From Bryobacterales bacterium (GTDB lineage: Bacteria; Acidobacteriota; Terriglobia; Bryobacterales; Bryobacteraceae), in assembly GCA_016721425.1 (NCBI GenBank), contig JADKID010000038.1, forward strand, positions 930,001 through 994,000: a stretch of 64,000 nt of DNA, given 5' to 3'. A program made the position numbers and the translations under genes. Below are positions 32,682 to 41,286 of this stretch, one piece after another (position 1 is the first letter of the stretch; every line of letters starts with the position of its first letter). The notes under the pieces are model-generated. The model was not told the DNA's origin. It saw only the letters and a program-made list of their open reading frames with translations, and made no database searches.

Positions 32682-34203
32682 TAACTACCCGTCCAACTTG
32701 AGCTCAATCGCCAAGCAAGCCGCAAAACGCCGTGTTGCCGTCATCGGCAGCGGTTTTGGCGGTTTGGCGGCGGCCATCCGTATTCAAGCCAAGGGCTATC
32801 AGGTGGACCTGCTGGAGGCGCGCGACATGCTGGGCGGGCGGGCATACGTCTACAAACAGGATGGGTTTACGTTCGACGCCGGGCCCACTGTGATCACCGC
32901 GCCGTTCATGATTGACGAGATCTTCGCCGAGGCGGGGCGCAAGACCGCGGACTACGTGGATATCGTGCCGGTGGATCCGTTTTACCGGATTGAGTTTCAC
33001 GACGGGCGGCACTTCGAGTACAACAACAACGAGGCGCAGACCGTGCAGCGCGTGGCTGCGTTCGCTCCCGATGATGTGGACGGGTACCAGGAGATGATCC
33101 GCCAGGCGAAGGCGATCTTCCAGAAGGGCTTTGTCGAGCTTTCGGATCGGCCGTTCCTCAACTTCATGGACATGCTGCCAATTGTGCCGGACCTTCTGCG
33201 GCTGCAATCGCACAAGACGGTGTTTCAGTTTGTTTCGAAGTACGTGAAGGACCCGATGTTGCGGCGCGTCTTCTCGTTCCATCCTCTATTGGTGGGCGGT
33301 AACCCGTTTCAGACGACGTCGATCTATGCACTGATCCACTACCTGGAGCGGGAGTGGGGCGTGCACTATGTGATGGGTGGCACGGGCGCGCTGGTGGCGG
33401 CGATGGGCCGGGTTTTTGAGGAGTTGGGCGGGCGCATCCATTTGAACTCGCCGGTGCAGCAGATTGTGGTGAAGAACGGGCTGGCGGTGGCTGTGCAGAC
33501 CGCGAATGGAGAGATCTTCGCGGCCGATGCGGTGGTGTCCAATGCCGATGTGGCCAACACATATCGCAAGATGCTGCCGCCGTCGGTGCGGCCGAAGAAC
33601 ACAGATCGCCGCCTGGAGAAGATGAGCTACTCCATGGGGCTCTACGTGATGTACTTCGGCACCAAGAAGCAGTATCCGGATCTGCGGCACCACACGATCC
33701 TGCTCAGCCCCACCTACAAGGAACTGCTGCACGACATTTTCAATCGCAAGGTGTTGGGTGAGGAGTTTTCCGTGTATCTCCACCGGCCGTCCGCCACCGA
33801 TCCGAGAATGGCGCCGGAGGGGTGCGATTGTTTCTATGCGCTGGTTCCGGTGCCCAATCAGCAATCGGGCATTGACTGGCAGAAGGAAGACGGGCCATTC
33901 CGCCAGCGCGTGCTGCAATTCCTGAATGACCGCTACATGCCGGGCCTGCTGGACAACCTGGCTACGTGCCGGACACTGACGCCGCTCGATTTCGAGACGA
34001 CGCTGAACAGCTACGCCGGCGCGGGCTTTTCGTTCGAGCCGATTTTCACGCAATCGGCGTGGTTCCGCCCGCACAACCAGAGCGAGGACATTGAGAACCT
34101 GTACTTCGCAGGGGCGGGCACCCATCCGGGCGCCGGTGTTCCGGGCGTGCTCTCTTCGGCCAAAATTGTGGAGAAACTGGTTTGTCAGAACGTCCCGGTT
34201 TAG
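32665..34203 (+). CDS. crtI: Phytoene desaturase
   Basis: A 512-residue FAD-dependent CrtI-type desaturase. The N-terminal dinucleotide fold is VAVIGSGFGGLAAAIRIQAKG, followed by LLEARDMLGGRA, GFTFDAGPTVIT, and the C-terminal CrtI signature YFAGAGTHPGAGVPGVLSSAK. It probably converts phytoene to lycopene or neurosporene; the number of desaturation steps is not readable. The ATG at 32665 lies inside the end of crtE; TTG at 32653 is an alternative. Neither has a clear ribosome site, so translation probably relies on coupling to crtE. Confidence 0.93.
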   Translation: MPVASSNYPSNLSSIAKQAAKRRVAVIGSGFGGLAAAIRIQAKGYQVDLLEARDMLGGRAYVYKQDGFTFDAGPTVITAPFMIDEIFAEAGRKTADYVDIVPVDPFYRIEFHDGRHFEYNNNEAQTVQRVAAFAPDDVDGYQEMIRQAKAIFQKGFVELSDRPFLNFMDMLPIVPDLLRLQSHKTVFQFVSKYVKDPMLRRVFSFHPLLVGGNPFQTTSIYALIHYLEREWGVHYVMGGTGALVAAMGRVFEELGGRIHLNSPVQQIVVKNGLAVAVQTANGEIFAADAVVSNADVANTYRKMLPPSVRPKNTDRRLEKMSYSMGLYVMYFGTKKQYPDLRHHTILLSPTYKELLHDIFNRKVLGEEFSVYLHRPSATDPRMAPEGCDCFYALVPVPNQQSGIDWQKEDGPFRQRVLQFLNDRYMPGLLDNLATCRTLTPLDFETTLNSYAGAGFSFEPIFTQSAWFRPHNQSEDIENLYFAGAGTHPGAGVPGVLSSAKIVEKLVCQNVPV

Positions 34204-35066
34204 AGCGGCTCTATCTGGACGCAGCCGGCGCTATCGCCAGCGGCTCGAAGAGTTTTGCGTTTGCCACGCGGTTTTTTCCGCCGGAGTTGGCGCGGGCGGC
34301 TCACGCGGTTTACTGGTTCTGCCGCACCACCGATGACATGGTGGACGAGGCGCCCAGCGTGGAGCAGGCCAGAGCGGATCTTGACGCATGGGAAGGCAAT
34401 CTGCGGGATGCGCTGGAGGGCCGCCACGTTGCAGACGCCAGGCTGAGGCTGTTCGCGGGCGTGGTGGAGAGCTTTGCGATTCCGCACGAATACCCGCTGG
34501 AGTTGATTGCCGGGTGCCGCATGGATCTGACGCAATCCCGTTATGCGACGTTCGATGAGCTGCGGGTGTTCTGTTATCGAGTGGCCTCCACGGTGGGCCT
34601 GATGATGACGCATGTGATCGGCTTCGAGGGCCAACCGCAGGAGCGCGCCATTGAGCTTGGTATCGCGATGCAGTTGACCAACATCCTGCGCGACGTGGGT
34701 GAGGATTACGGGCGAGGCCGCGTTTATCTGCCGCAGGATGAGATGGAACGCTTCGGATATACGGAGAGCGACCTGGCCGCGGCGACTCGCAATGAAAAAT
34801 GGCGCAATCTGATGCGGTTCAACGCTGAACGCGCCAGGAAGTACTATCGCTCCGGTCTGCTGGGACTACCGTCGCTGCATGCCAGAGGAAGATTTGCCGT
34901 AGAAATTGCGGCGAAGGTCTATTCGCAGATTCTGCCGCGCATTGAAGCGGCGAATTATGATGTCTTTCACCGGCGGGCCTATGTGCCGGCCTCGCAAAAG
35001 TACTGGATTACCGCCCGAACGTTATGCTCCAACGCAGTATCCGTCTCTCTTCCCTGGCAGCGCTGA
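34182..35066 (+). CDS. crtB: Phytoene synthase
   Basis: A 294-residue squalene/phytoene synthase. The two aspartate-rich metal motifs are DDMVDE (~51-56) and DVGEDYGRGRVYLPQDE (~172-188), with LTNILRD before the second. It condenses two GGPP to phytoene. Translation probably starts at TTG 34182, with GGAGA seven bases upstream, inside the last 22 bases of crtI. It overlaps the next gene by 43 bases. The crtE-crtI-crtB order plus overlaps points to one polycistronic mRNA. Confidence 0.93.
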   Translation: MSERPGLERLYLDAAGAIASGSKSFAFATRFFPPELARAAHAVYWFCRTTDDMVDEAPSVEQARADLDAWEGNLRDALEGRHVADARLRLFAGVVESFAIPHEYPLELIAGCRMDLTQSRYATFDELRVFCYRVASTVGLMMTHVIGFEGQPQERAIELGIAMQLTNILRDVGEDYGRGRVYLPQDEMERFGYTESDLAAATRNEKWRNLMRFNAERARKYYRSGLLGLPSLHARGRFAVEIAAKVYSQILPRIEAANYDVFHRRAYVPASQKYWITARTLCSNAVSVSLPWQR

Positions 35067-36331
35067 CGCTTTGCGCGGTGAACTACCTGGGCTTTCTGGC
35101 CCTGGGGTGGCCATTGCTCACGGACCGGATTGCGGAGTGGATCATGGCGCGCACTCCGAATCAGTATTCGGTGGCCATTCTGGATGCGTGCGGCGAGTGG
35201 GCCAAGCCGTTTGCGGCGACAGGAGCGTTGGCCAGCATCGGATTCGTTCTGTTCTGGGTGGTCTATGCGTGGAGCGTCTTCCGTAAGCCGCAAGGTGCGC
35301 CGGATCTGTCGCGGCGGGAGTTTCTTGCTTCGTCGGTCGCAGCGCCCTTCGTGATGACGGCGGGAACGGCGGCCGTGGCGGTGGAATCGTGGAGCCGCAA
35401 TCGGACCTACGCCGCACGTGCCGTGGAGCCCTCGCCGTTGTGGACGATTGCGCCTCCGGCCGACACGTTTGCGCCTGACCTGGTTCGCCCAATTGTGACC
35501 AGCGTGGATTCCTTCTACGGGATGAGTAAAAACACCGTGGATCCGGTGATCGATCCGCGCGCGTGGAGGCTGCGGATCACGGTTGACGGGGCGCCGCACA
35601 AGTCCTATTCGTATGCCGAACTGCTGGCGTTGCCGCGCGTGCAGCGGTACACGACGATGCGCTGCGTTTCCAACACACTGCACTCGAATTTGATGGGCAC
35701 GGCGGAGTGGTCTGGTATCTTCCTACGGCAATTAGTGGATCCGGGGCGTGCCGGCGCGGGCATCACGGAAGTGGCGTTCATCGGCGCCGATGGGCATGAC
35801 GATTCTTTGCCGGTGGGGGCGGCGTTTTCCGGGGAACTGCTGCTGGCGATGGGGATGAACGGAAAGACGCTGAACCGCGTACACGGTTTTCCGTTTCGAT
35901 TGCTGGCTCCGCACTACTACGGATTCAAGTCCGTGAAGTGGCTGGCGGAGATCCGGTTGGTGACCCGGCCCTATTTCGGCACGTGGCCCAAGATGGGTTA
36001 CACCAAGGAGCCGGTGGTGCACACGATGAGCTATTTCGACCGTGTGCGACGGGCGGGCGACGCGGTGCTGGTGGGGGGCGTTTCGTTTGCGGGTATGAGG
36101 GGAGTCCGGCAGGTTGAAGTGAGGGCAGGGCAGGGCGAGTGGGTGAGCGCCGATCTGGATACTCCGATCTCGCCCTATGCGCTGACACGCTGGAAGGCGA
36201 GGATTTCCGTGCGTGGCGCTACTATGGTGGAAGCGCGCGCCATGGATGGCGAGGGACGTTGGCAGGCTGTGGAGGAACATCCGCTGTTCCCCGATGGCGT
36301 GTCTGGTCCGACGATCAAGAAACTCCTGTAA
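35024..36331 (+). CDS. Membrane-anchored sulfite-oxidase-family molybdopterin enzyme with internal Tat motif
   Basis: A 435-residue protein. Two membrane helices (~10-32 and ~65-87) are followed by a cytoplasmic-side twin-arginine motif, DLSRREFL (RR at 97-98), with its own hydrophobic stretch (100-120). A sulfite-oxidase molybdopterin domain comes next. The Mo-ligating cysteine is C214 in TMRCVSN. GFPFRLLAPHYYGFKSVKWL is the conserved cofactor loop, and a C-terminal dimerisation-like Ig domain follows. Substrate unknown; relatives (YedY/MsrP, SorA) act on sulfoxides or sulfite. It lies inside the carotenoid operon, overlapping crtB, and shares a TAATG junction with the glycosyltransferase gene. 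Confidence 0.87.
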   Translation: MLQRSIRLSSLAALTLCAVNYLGFLALGWPLLTDRIAEWIMARTPNQYSVAILDACGEWAKPFAATGALASIGFVLFWVVYAWSVFRKPQGAPDLSRREFLASSVAAPFVMTAGTAAVAVESWSRNRTYAARAVEPSPLWTIAPPADTFAPDLVRPIVTSVDSFYGMSKNTVDPVIDPRAWRLRITVDGAPHKSYSYAELLALPRVQRYTTMRCVSNTLHSNLMGTAEWSGIFLRQLVDPGRAGAGITEVAFIGADGHDDSLPVGAAFSGELLLAMGMNGKTLNRVHGFPFRLLAPHYYGFKSVKWLAEIRLVTRPYFGTWPKMGYTKEPVVHTMSYFDRVRRAGDAVLVGGVSFAGMRGVRQVEVRAGQGEWVSADLDTPISPYALTRWKARISVRGATMVEARAMDGEGRWQAVEEHPLFPDGVSGPTIKKLL

Positions 36332-37422
36332 TGCTCGATGCCATAGTCTCGATAGAGGCGGTCCTGCTGGCCGCCGGGATGCTCTCTGTTGCGATGTTCG
36401 GGTTTGCGTGGCGATCCCGTTCGCAGTATCTGGCCTTGCCGGAACTGAAGCGCGGGCCGGACGGACCGGCTCCGGATCACTGCGTGATAGTCCCGGCGCG
36501 GAATGAAGAGGCCGTCATCGGCCGGTGTGTGCGCAGCTTTCCGGGCAGCCTGGTCGTTGTGGTGGACGATCATTCCACCGATGCAACCGCGGAACGGGCT
36601 CGTGAGGCTGGGGCCGATGTGCGTAACGCGCAGCCACTGCAGCGGTACTGGATGGGGAAGCCGAACGCGTGTTGGAGCGGCGCGCTGTATACGTCATCGG
36701 ACTGGATCCTCTTTGTGGACGCCGATACGTGGTACGAGCCTCAGTTTGTGCACTCGCTGCTATCGTACGCGGCCCAGGAGAATCTGGCAGCCGTCAGCGT
36801 ATTTCCGCGGCAGAGGTGCCCGTCGTGGTGGGAGCGAATGCTGCTGCCGTATGCATTCGGGCTGTATTTCACGGGTGTCAACGCCGGCGCGGTGAACGAT
36901 CCGCGCAACCCAGAAGCGTTGGCCAACGGCCAGTGCCTGCTGTTCCGGCGGAAGTCGTATTCCTTTCTCGGCGGCCACAGGGCGGTTGCCACCAGCGTGA
37001 TCGAAGATGTGGAACTGGCGCGTTTGGTGAAGCGGCACCGTATGAGCGCACGGGTGATGCGGTGCGAGTCCATGGCCTTTGTGCGGATGTACGATTCGTT
37101 CGGCGGCCTGTGGCGGGGCTTTCAGAAGAACTCGTTCCGATTTCTGCAGGTGAACCTGGGGACGGCTCTCTTGGTGGTGTCGGCGTCTGTGGTGATGACG
37201 TCGTGGCTGCCGATGCTGCTGGTGCTGCTGTATCTGCATATCTGGGCAGCGGCGGCTGTCTTCTTTTTCGTGCCTGCGCTGGCGTGGCGGCGCTGGTATG
37301 GCTCCTGGAGATCCGCACTGCTGTCGCCTTTCGCGATCTATGTGTTTCAGGCGATTGCCATCTCGGCCATGCTCAAGGGACTTCTCGGCATGAAGACGAA
37401 TTGGAAAGGCCGGCGTGTCTGA
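36331..37422 (+). CDS. Family 2 glycosyltransferase, CrtQ-like (carotenoid glycosylation candidate)
   Basis: A 363-residue membrane-associated GT2 enzyme. An N-terminal helix is followed by the GT-A core with CVIVPARNEEAVIGRCV, VVVDDHSTD, the DxD motif VDADTW, and VIEDVELARLVKR as the acceptor/base region (ED). Three or so C-terminal helices follow. The architecture matches 4,4'-diaponeurosporenoate glycosyltransferase (CrtQ) and hopanoid HpnB-type enzymes. Position between crt genes and an acyltransferase favours carotenoid glycosylation. The ATG at 36331 overlaps the previous stop (TAATG). The sugar donor is unknown. Confidence 0.75.
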   Translation: MLDAIVSIEAVLLAAGMLSVAMFGFAWRSRSQYLALPELKRGPDGPAPDHCVIVPARNEEAVIGRCVRSFPGSLVVVVDDHSTDATAERAREAGADVRNAQPLQRYWMGKPNACWSGALYTSSDWILFVDADTWYEPQFVHSLLSYAAQENLAAVSVFPRQRCPSWWERMLLPYAFGLYFTGVNAGAVNDPRNPEALANGQCLLFRRKSYSFLGGHRAVATSVIEDVELARLVKRHRMSARVMRCESMAFVRMYDSFGGLWRGFQKNSFRFLQVNLGTALLVVSASVVMTSWLPMLLVLLYLHIWAAAAVFFFVPALAWRRWYGSWRSALLSPFAIYVFQAIAISAMLKGLLGMKTNWKGRRV

Positions 37423-38149
37423 GCCGATCTCCTATCCCGTCCCTTGGGATCAGGTGTTTTCGCTGACTCCTCACCTTAGGAAAGGCACACGGAAAGACCT
37501 GTCGGAGTTCACCGGGGCGATTGTTGGGCGGATGCTGCCGGCGCCGGTGATTGAGGGTTGGGAGCATTTGCCCGCCAGCCCGCGGTTTCTGCTGGTGGCC
37601 AACCACTACCAGCGGAAAGGGCTGTGGATTCTGCATTCGGCAGCGGTGCTAACGCAGGCTGTGCTGCGGCACTATGGGGCCGAATCGCCGCCGGACTTGC
37701 CGCCGATGCGTTGGATGGTGACGGCGAACTGGCCGCCGATCCGGGTGGGGCCCTGGAAGCTCCCCTCACCGGGGGATTGGCTGCTGCCGAGAGTGGCGCA
37801 CGCGTTGTGGTGCTACCCGGTGTCGTTCGCGGGCGCCAATCCAGCGTATACTGCACGCAGTATCCGCGCCATTCTGCGGGACGCCAGGACGGCGACGCGG
37901 CCTATCGGGTTGTTTCCGGAGGGAGTGGCGGGGAGCGCCGGGCGGCTCAGCGCGCCGCTGCCGGGCGTGGAGAGGCTGATTGTTCAATTGGCGCGTTTGG
38001 GCGTGCCCGCTGTGCCGGCCGGTATCAGTGAAGCGGGCGGACGGTTTCACATCCGCTTTGGCGCGGTGATCGACGCGGGGGAGATCCTTGTTACCGGCAA
38101 TGCGGCCGAGTTGTGTATGGCGCGGGTGGGAGAGTTGATGCAGTCCTAA
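37415..38149 (+). CDS. Lysophospholipid-acyltransferase-like protein with altered HX4D motif (possible carotenoid acyltransferase)
   Basis: A 244-residue PlsC-superfamily protein. Expected motif I (NHX4D) reads NHYQRKG: the His is kept but the Asp is Gly. Motif III, GLFPEGVAGS, is present. Given the missing catalytic Asp it may use another residue or act differently. As the last gene of the carotenoid operon next to a CrtQ-like glycosyltransferase, it may attach a fatty acid to a glycosylated carotenoid, as CrtO does in staphyloxanthin synthesis. That parallel is functional, not based on sequence. GTG start at 37415 within the previous gene. The end overlaps nfnA by four bases. Confidence 0.65.
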   Translation: MSEPISYPVPWDQVFSLTPHLRKGTRKDLSEFTGAIVGRMLPAPVIEGWEHLPASPRFLLVANHYQRKGLWILHSAAVLTQAVLRHYGAESPPDLPPMRWMVTANWPPIRVGPWKLPSPGDWLLPRVAHALWCYPVSFAGANPAYTARSIRAILRDARTATRPIGLFPEGVAGSAGRLSAPLPGVERLIVQLARLGVPAVPAGISEAGGRFHIRFGAVIDAGEILVTGNAAELCMARVGELMQS

Positions 38150-38985
38150 AGAACGTCCAGCCCGATGCGGCACTGATGCGCCTGCACCTGCTGTTCCATC
38201 TCGCGGTAAGCCCGGTTGCGGCGCGTGAGCTCGTCAAAATCGACCAGATGCGCGTCAAATTCCGGCCCGTCCACACAAGCGAATTTCACCTGCTGGCCCA
38301 CGGTGACGCGGCAGCCGCCGCACATGCCGGTGCCATCGATCATGACGGGGTTGAGGCTGGCGTGGAGCTTCATGCCCCAATCGCGCGTGGCCTCGGCCGC
38401 CGCCTTCATCATGGGGATCGGGCCGATGACGTGGCCCTCGGCGAAGGTGCCGGGTCCCGCCAGGCTGAGCAGCATCTGGACGACGTTGCCCTTGAAGCCG
38501 AAGGAGCCGTCGTCGGTGGCCCATTTCAGCTCGTCCACGGCGGCGATCAATTCGTCGTTGAGGATGCGGTAGTTATCGGAGCGCGCTCCGCAGAGCGCCG
38601 TCACATGGTTGCCCGCTTCGCGAAAAGCCTTGGCGACGGGCAGGAGTTCGGCGACGCCGACTCCGCCGGCCATGCAAACCACCTTCTGGCCGGTGGTCAT
38701 GGTGGCGGCCTCGCCGAGGGGTCCTACGAGGTCGCAGAGCGATTCACCGGGCTCCAGGGCGACGGCTTCCTTGGTGGTCTTGCCGATGGCTTGGATGACC
38801 ATTGTGATGGACTGGCGGGCGGCGCTGGAATCGACGATGGTCAGGGGGATCCGTTCGCTGTTGCTGTTCGGGCGGATGATGATGAACATCCCCGGCTTCC
38901 AACGGCGCTGGATGCGCGGCGCTTCCACTTCCAGTAGTGTCACTTCGGGCGCCAGTTGGCGCTTGGCCAGGATCAGGTTGCTCAC
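38146..38985 (-). CDS. nfnA: NfnA-type (sulfide dehydrogenase-like) FAD/NAD-binding subunit with [2Fe-2S] cluster
   Basis: A 279-residue ferredoxin:NADP reductase-like subunit. FAD region RIPLTIVDSS (~45-54), NAD-binding VVCMAGGVGVAELLPVAKAF, and the C-terminal cluster site GTGMCGGC...FAC with Cys 222, 225 and 237 and a nearby Asp 217. It pairs with NfnB to make the electron-bifurcating transhydrogenase that couples NADH and reduced ferredoxin to NADP+. The GTG start overlaps the nfnB stop (GTGA) and has GGAGG upstream. An alternative function is sulfide dehydrogenase SudB; context cannot separate these. Confidence 0.87.
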   Translation of the reverse strand: MSNLILAKRQLAPEVTLLEVEAPRIQRRWKPGMFIIIRPNSNSERIPLTIVDSSAARQSITMVIQAIGKTTKEAVALEPGESLCDLVGPLGEAATMTTGQKVVCMAGGVGVAELLPVAKAFREAGNHVTALCGARSDNYRILNDELIAAVDELKWATDDGSFGFKGNVVQMLLSLAGPGTFAEGHVIGPIPMMKAAAEATRDWGMKLHASLNPVMIDGTGMCGGCRVTVGQQVKFACVDGPEFDAHLVDFDELTRRNRAYREMEQQVQAHQCRIGLDVL

Positions 38986-40415
38986 TGTTTTACCTCCGCC
39001 GCTGCCAGATCTGCGCTGATGGCCGCATGAATGGACTGCGCCGCGGCGCGCCCGTCTTTCATTGCCAGAATCACGGTGGATCCGCCGCGGACCACGTCGC
39101 CGCCGGCGTAGACCCGCGCCATGGAGGTCTCGCCGTGATCGTCGATGACGACTTTGCCGCGCTTGGTGATCAGCTGCGGTGTAGCCTTTTGCAGGGTGGG
39201 GTTGGGCGCCTGCCCGATGGCGGCGACCACGGTGTCCACCGGAATGCGGTACTCGCTGCCCTTCACGGGGACCGGGGAGCGGCGGCCGCTTTCGTCGGGC
39301 TCGCCGAGTTCCATGCGAATGCACTCCAGCTCCTTGACCGTGCCCGCCTCGTCACCGAACAGCGCGACGGGCGCAGCGAGGAACTCAAAGTGGATGCCCT
39401 CCTCTTCGGCGTGTTCGATCTCCTCAAGGCGGGCCTTCAGTTCGGCGCGGCCGCGGCGGTAGAGCACCGTCGTCTGGCTGCCCATACGCTTGGCCCAGCG
39501 CGCGGCGTCCATGGCTGAGTTGCCGCCGCCCACGATGACGGTGTGCGCGCCGACGCGAACGGGCGTGGGCATATCGGGGAACTTGAAGGACTCCATGAGA
39601 TTGATGCGGGTGAGGAACTCATTGGCGGTGTAGACGCCCACCAGATTCTCGCCGGGGATCCCCATCAGGTAAGGCAGGCCGGCGCCGGTGCCGACGAAGA
39701 TCGCGGCGTAGCCCTCCTCGAAGAGTTCTTCCAGCGAGGCGGTCTTGCCGACGATGAAATCCACTTCGAACTCGACGCCCATGTTCTGGAGGCGGGAGAT
39801 CTCTTCATGCAGGATCTCGCGCGGCAGGCGGAAATTGGGAATGCCATAGGCCAGGACGCCGCCGAGTTTATGGAGAGCCTCGAAGATGGTGACGCGGTAG
39901 TTCCAGCGGACCAGATCGTAGGCGGCAATCAGCGAGGCTGGGCCGCTGCCCACCAAGGCTACCTTGGGGCCTGTCGGCTTGGGGTAGGAGGTGGCGAGTT
40001 CCTGCATGCGCAGACGGGCGTGATCGGCGGCGAAGCGCTCCAGGGAGCCGATGGCCACCGGATCCCACTTTTTCCCCACAATGCAGGCATCCTCGCAGAA
40101 GAGCTCGTGCTGGCAGACACGCCCGCAGACACCGGGGAAGGGGCTTTGTTCGCTGATGACATCGTGAGCCGGCTGGTACTCACCTTCTGCCAGGCGCTGA
40201 ATGAAACGCTTGATGTCGAGATGGAGCGGGCAGGCGTCAACGCAGGTGGGTTTGGCGCACTGGAGACAACGTTGGGCCTCTACACTCACCTGTTCGGCGG
40301 TGAATCCTTGGGCCACCTCTTCAGCCGACGATGCCCTAACCTGCGCATTTAGAACAGGTAAGACTTGTCTGGGCGCCTTGGGGTTGGGCTTGTACTTCAG
40401 CGGCGGGGTAGCCAT
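38982..40415 (-). CDS. nfnB: NfnB-type NADPH-binding subunit (glutamate synthase small-subunit family)
   Basis: A 477-residue flavoprotein of the GltD/NfnB/SudA family. Two [4Fe-4S] cysteine sets lie at the N-terminus (C50, C53, C58, C62 and C97, C101, C107, C111). FAD fold VALVGSGPASLIAA is at ~150, NADPH fold HTVIVGGGNSAMDAARWAKRMG at ~290, and GDVVRGGSTVILAMKDGR at the C-terminus. No glutamate synthase large subunit is present, and an NfnA partner follows directly, so a bifurcating transhydrogenase is preferred over glutamate synthesis. Start 40415 (MATPPLKYKPN) is the family N-terminus. aqpZ ends 62 bases upstream on the same strand. Confidence 0.88.
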   Translation of the reverse strand: MATPPLKYKPNPKAPRQVLPVLNAQVRASSAEEVAQGFTAEQVSVEAQRCLQCAKPTCVDACPLHLDIKRFIQRLAEGEYQPAHDVISEQSPFPGVCGRVCQHELFCEDACIVGKKWDPVAIGSLERFAADHARLRMQELATSYPKPTGPKVALVGSGPASLIAAYDLVRWNYRVTIFEALHKLGGVLAYGIPNFRLPREILHEEISRLQNMGVEFEVDFIVGKTASLEELFEEGYAAIFVGTGAGLPYLMGIPGENLVGVYTANEFLTRINLMESFKFPDMPTPVRVGAHTVIVGGGNSAMDAARWAKRMGSQTTVLYRRGRAELKARLEEIEHAEEEGIHFEFLAAPVALFGDEAGTVKELECIRMELGEPDESGRRSPVPVKGSEYRIPVDTVVAAIGQAPNPTLQKATPQLITKRGKVVIDDHGETSMARVYAGGDVVRGGSTVILAMKDGRAAAQSIHAAISADLAAAEVKQ

Positions 40416-40477
40416 GGCCCCATTATCTAGCAACCCGGATGCCAAAATCTGGAATCCGGGTTGTGGGGAACAGATTA

Positions 40478-41170
40478 CTACTCTTCGAACAGGGAACGAT
40501 ATAGGAAGCCGCCGATGACGGCACCGATGATGGGCGCCAGCCAGAACAGCCACAACTGCTCCACCGCCCAGCCGCCGACGAAGAGCGCCGGACCGGTGCT
40601 GCGTGCGGGATTGACGGAGAGGTTGGTCACCGGGATGCCGATGAGATGAATCAGAGTAAGGCAGAAACCGATGGCGATGGGCGCAAAGCCGGCGGGCGCG
40701 CGCTTGTCTGTGGATCCGTGGATGACGAGAAGGAACATCAACGTCAACACCACTTCGGCCACGAAGCAGGCCAGCAGCGAGTAGCCGCCCGGCGAGTGCT
40801 CGCCGAAACCGTTGGAGGCAAAGCCGCCGGAGACATCAAAGCCGGCCTTGCCGCTGGCGATGATAAACAGAATGCCGGCGCCGGCGATGCCGCCTGCCAC
40901 TTGAGCGCCGATATAGGCGGGCAGATCCGAACCCGGGAACCGTTTGCCGGCCCACAATCCGAGCGAAACCGCCGGGTTGAGATGGCAACCCGAAATATGA
41001 CCGATGGTGTACGCCATGGTGAGCACGGTCAAGCCGAATGCCAGCGATACGCCCAACAAGCCGATGCCCACATTGGGGAATGCGGCGGACAGCACAGCGC
41101 TGCCGCAGCCACCAAAAACCAGCCAGAACGTACCGAAAAACTCCGCGGCCGCTCTCTTACCCAGTGACAT
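40478..41170 (-). CDS. aqpZ: Aquaporin Z-like MIP channel
   Basis: A 230-residue six-helix MIP channel with both NPA boxes (GCHLNPAV at ~59-66 and LSVNPARS near 180). The selectivity-filter region after the second box (NPARSTGPALF) matches AqpZ-type water channels rather than glycerol facilitators, which carry NPARD. Start 41170 has GAGGTTGAGG upstream. It lies 62 bases before nfnB on the same strand; a functional link is not obvious. Confidence 0.92.
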   Translation of the reverse strand: MSLGKRAAAEFFGTFWLVFGGCGSAVLSAAFPNVGIGLLGVSLAFGLTVLTMAYTIGHISGCHLNPAVSLGLWAGKRFPGSDLPAYIGAQVAGGIAGAGILFIIASGKAGFDVSGGFASNGFGEHSPGGYSLLACFVAEVVLTLMFLLVIHGSTDKRAPAGFAPIAIGFCLTLIHLIGIPVTNLSVNPARSTGPALFVGGWAVEQLWLFWLAPIIGAVIGGFLYRSLFEE

Positions 41171-41216
41171 CCTCAACCTCCATGTCGTCAATTTGCCGGC
41201 GGTGCCGGCTCGGGAT

Positions 41217-41222
41217 AGTATA
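41217..41222 (-). promoter_or_regulatory. -10-like box upstream of aqpZ
   Basis: On the minus strand TATACT occupies 41222-41217, about 47 bases before the aqpZ ATG. The leader contains a GCCGGC-ACC-GCCGGC hairpin (41195-41209). No convincing -35 hexamer is seen. Confidence 0.35.
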
Positions 41223-41286
41223 ACGCGAATTGACTAATTTTAATGAGGTGGAGCAGTTTAAATCGCATGATTCTGGAAGAAGGCTG

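Noticed and set aside
38982..40415. Glutamate synthase small subunit
   Set aside because: No large subunit is in the window, and an NfnA-type partner overlaps it directly.
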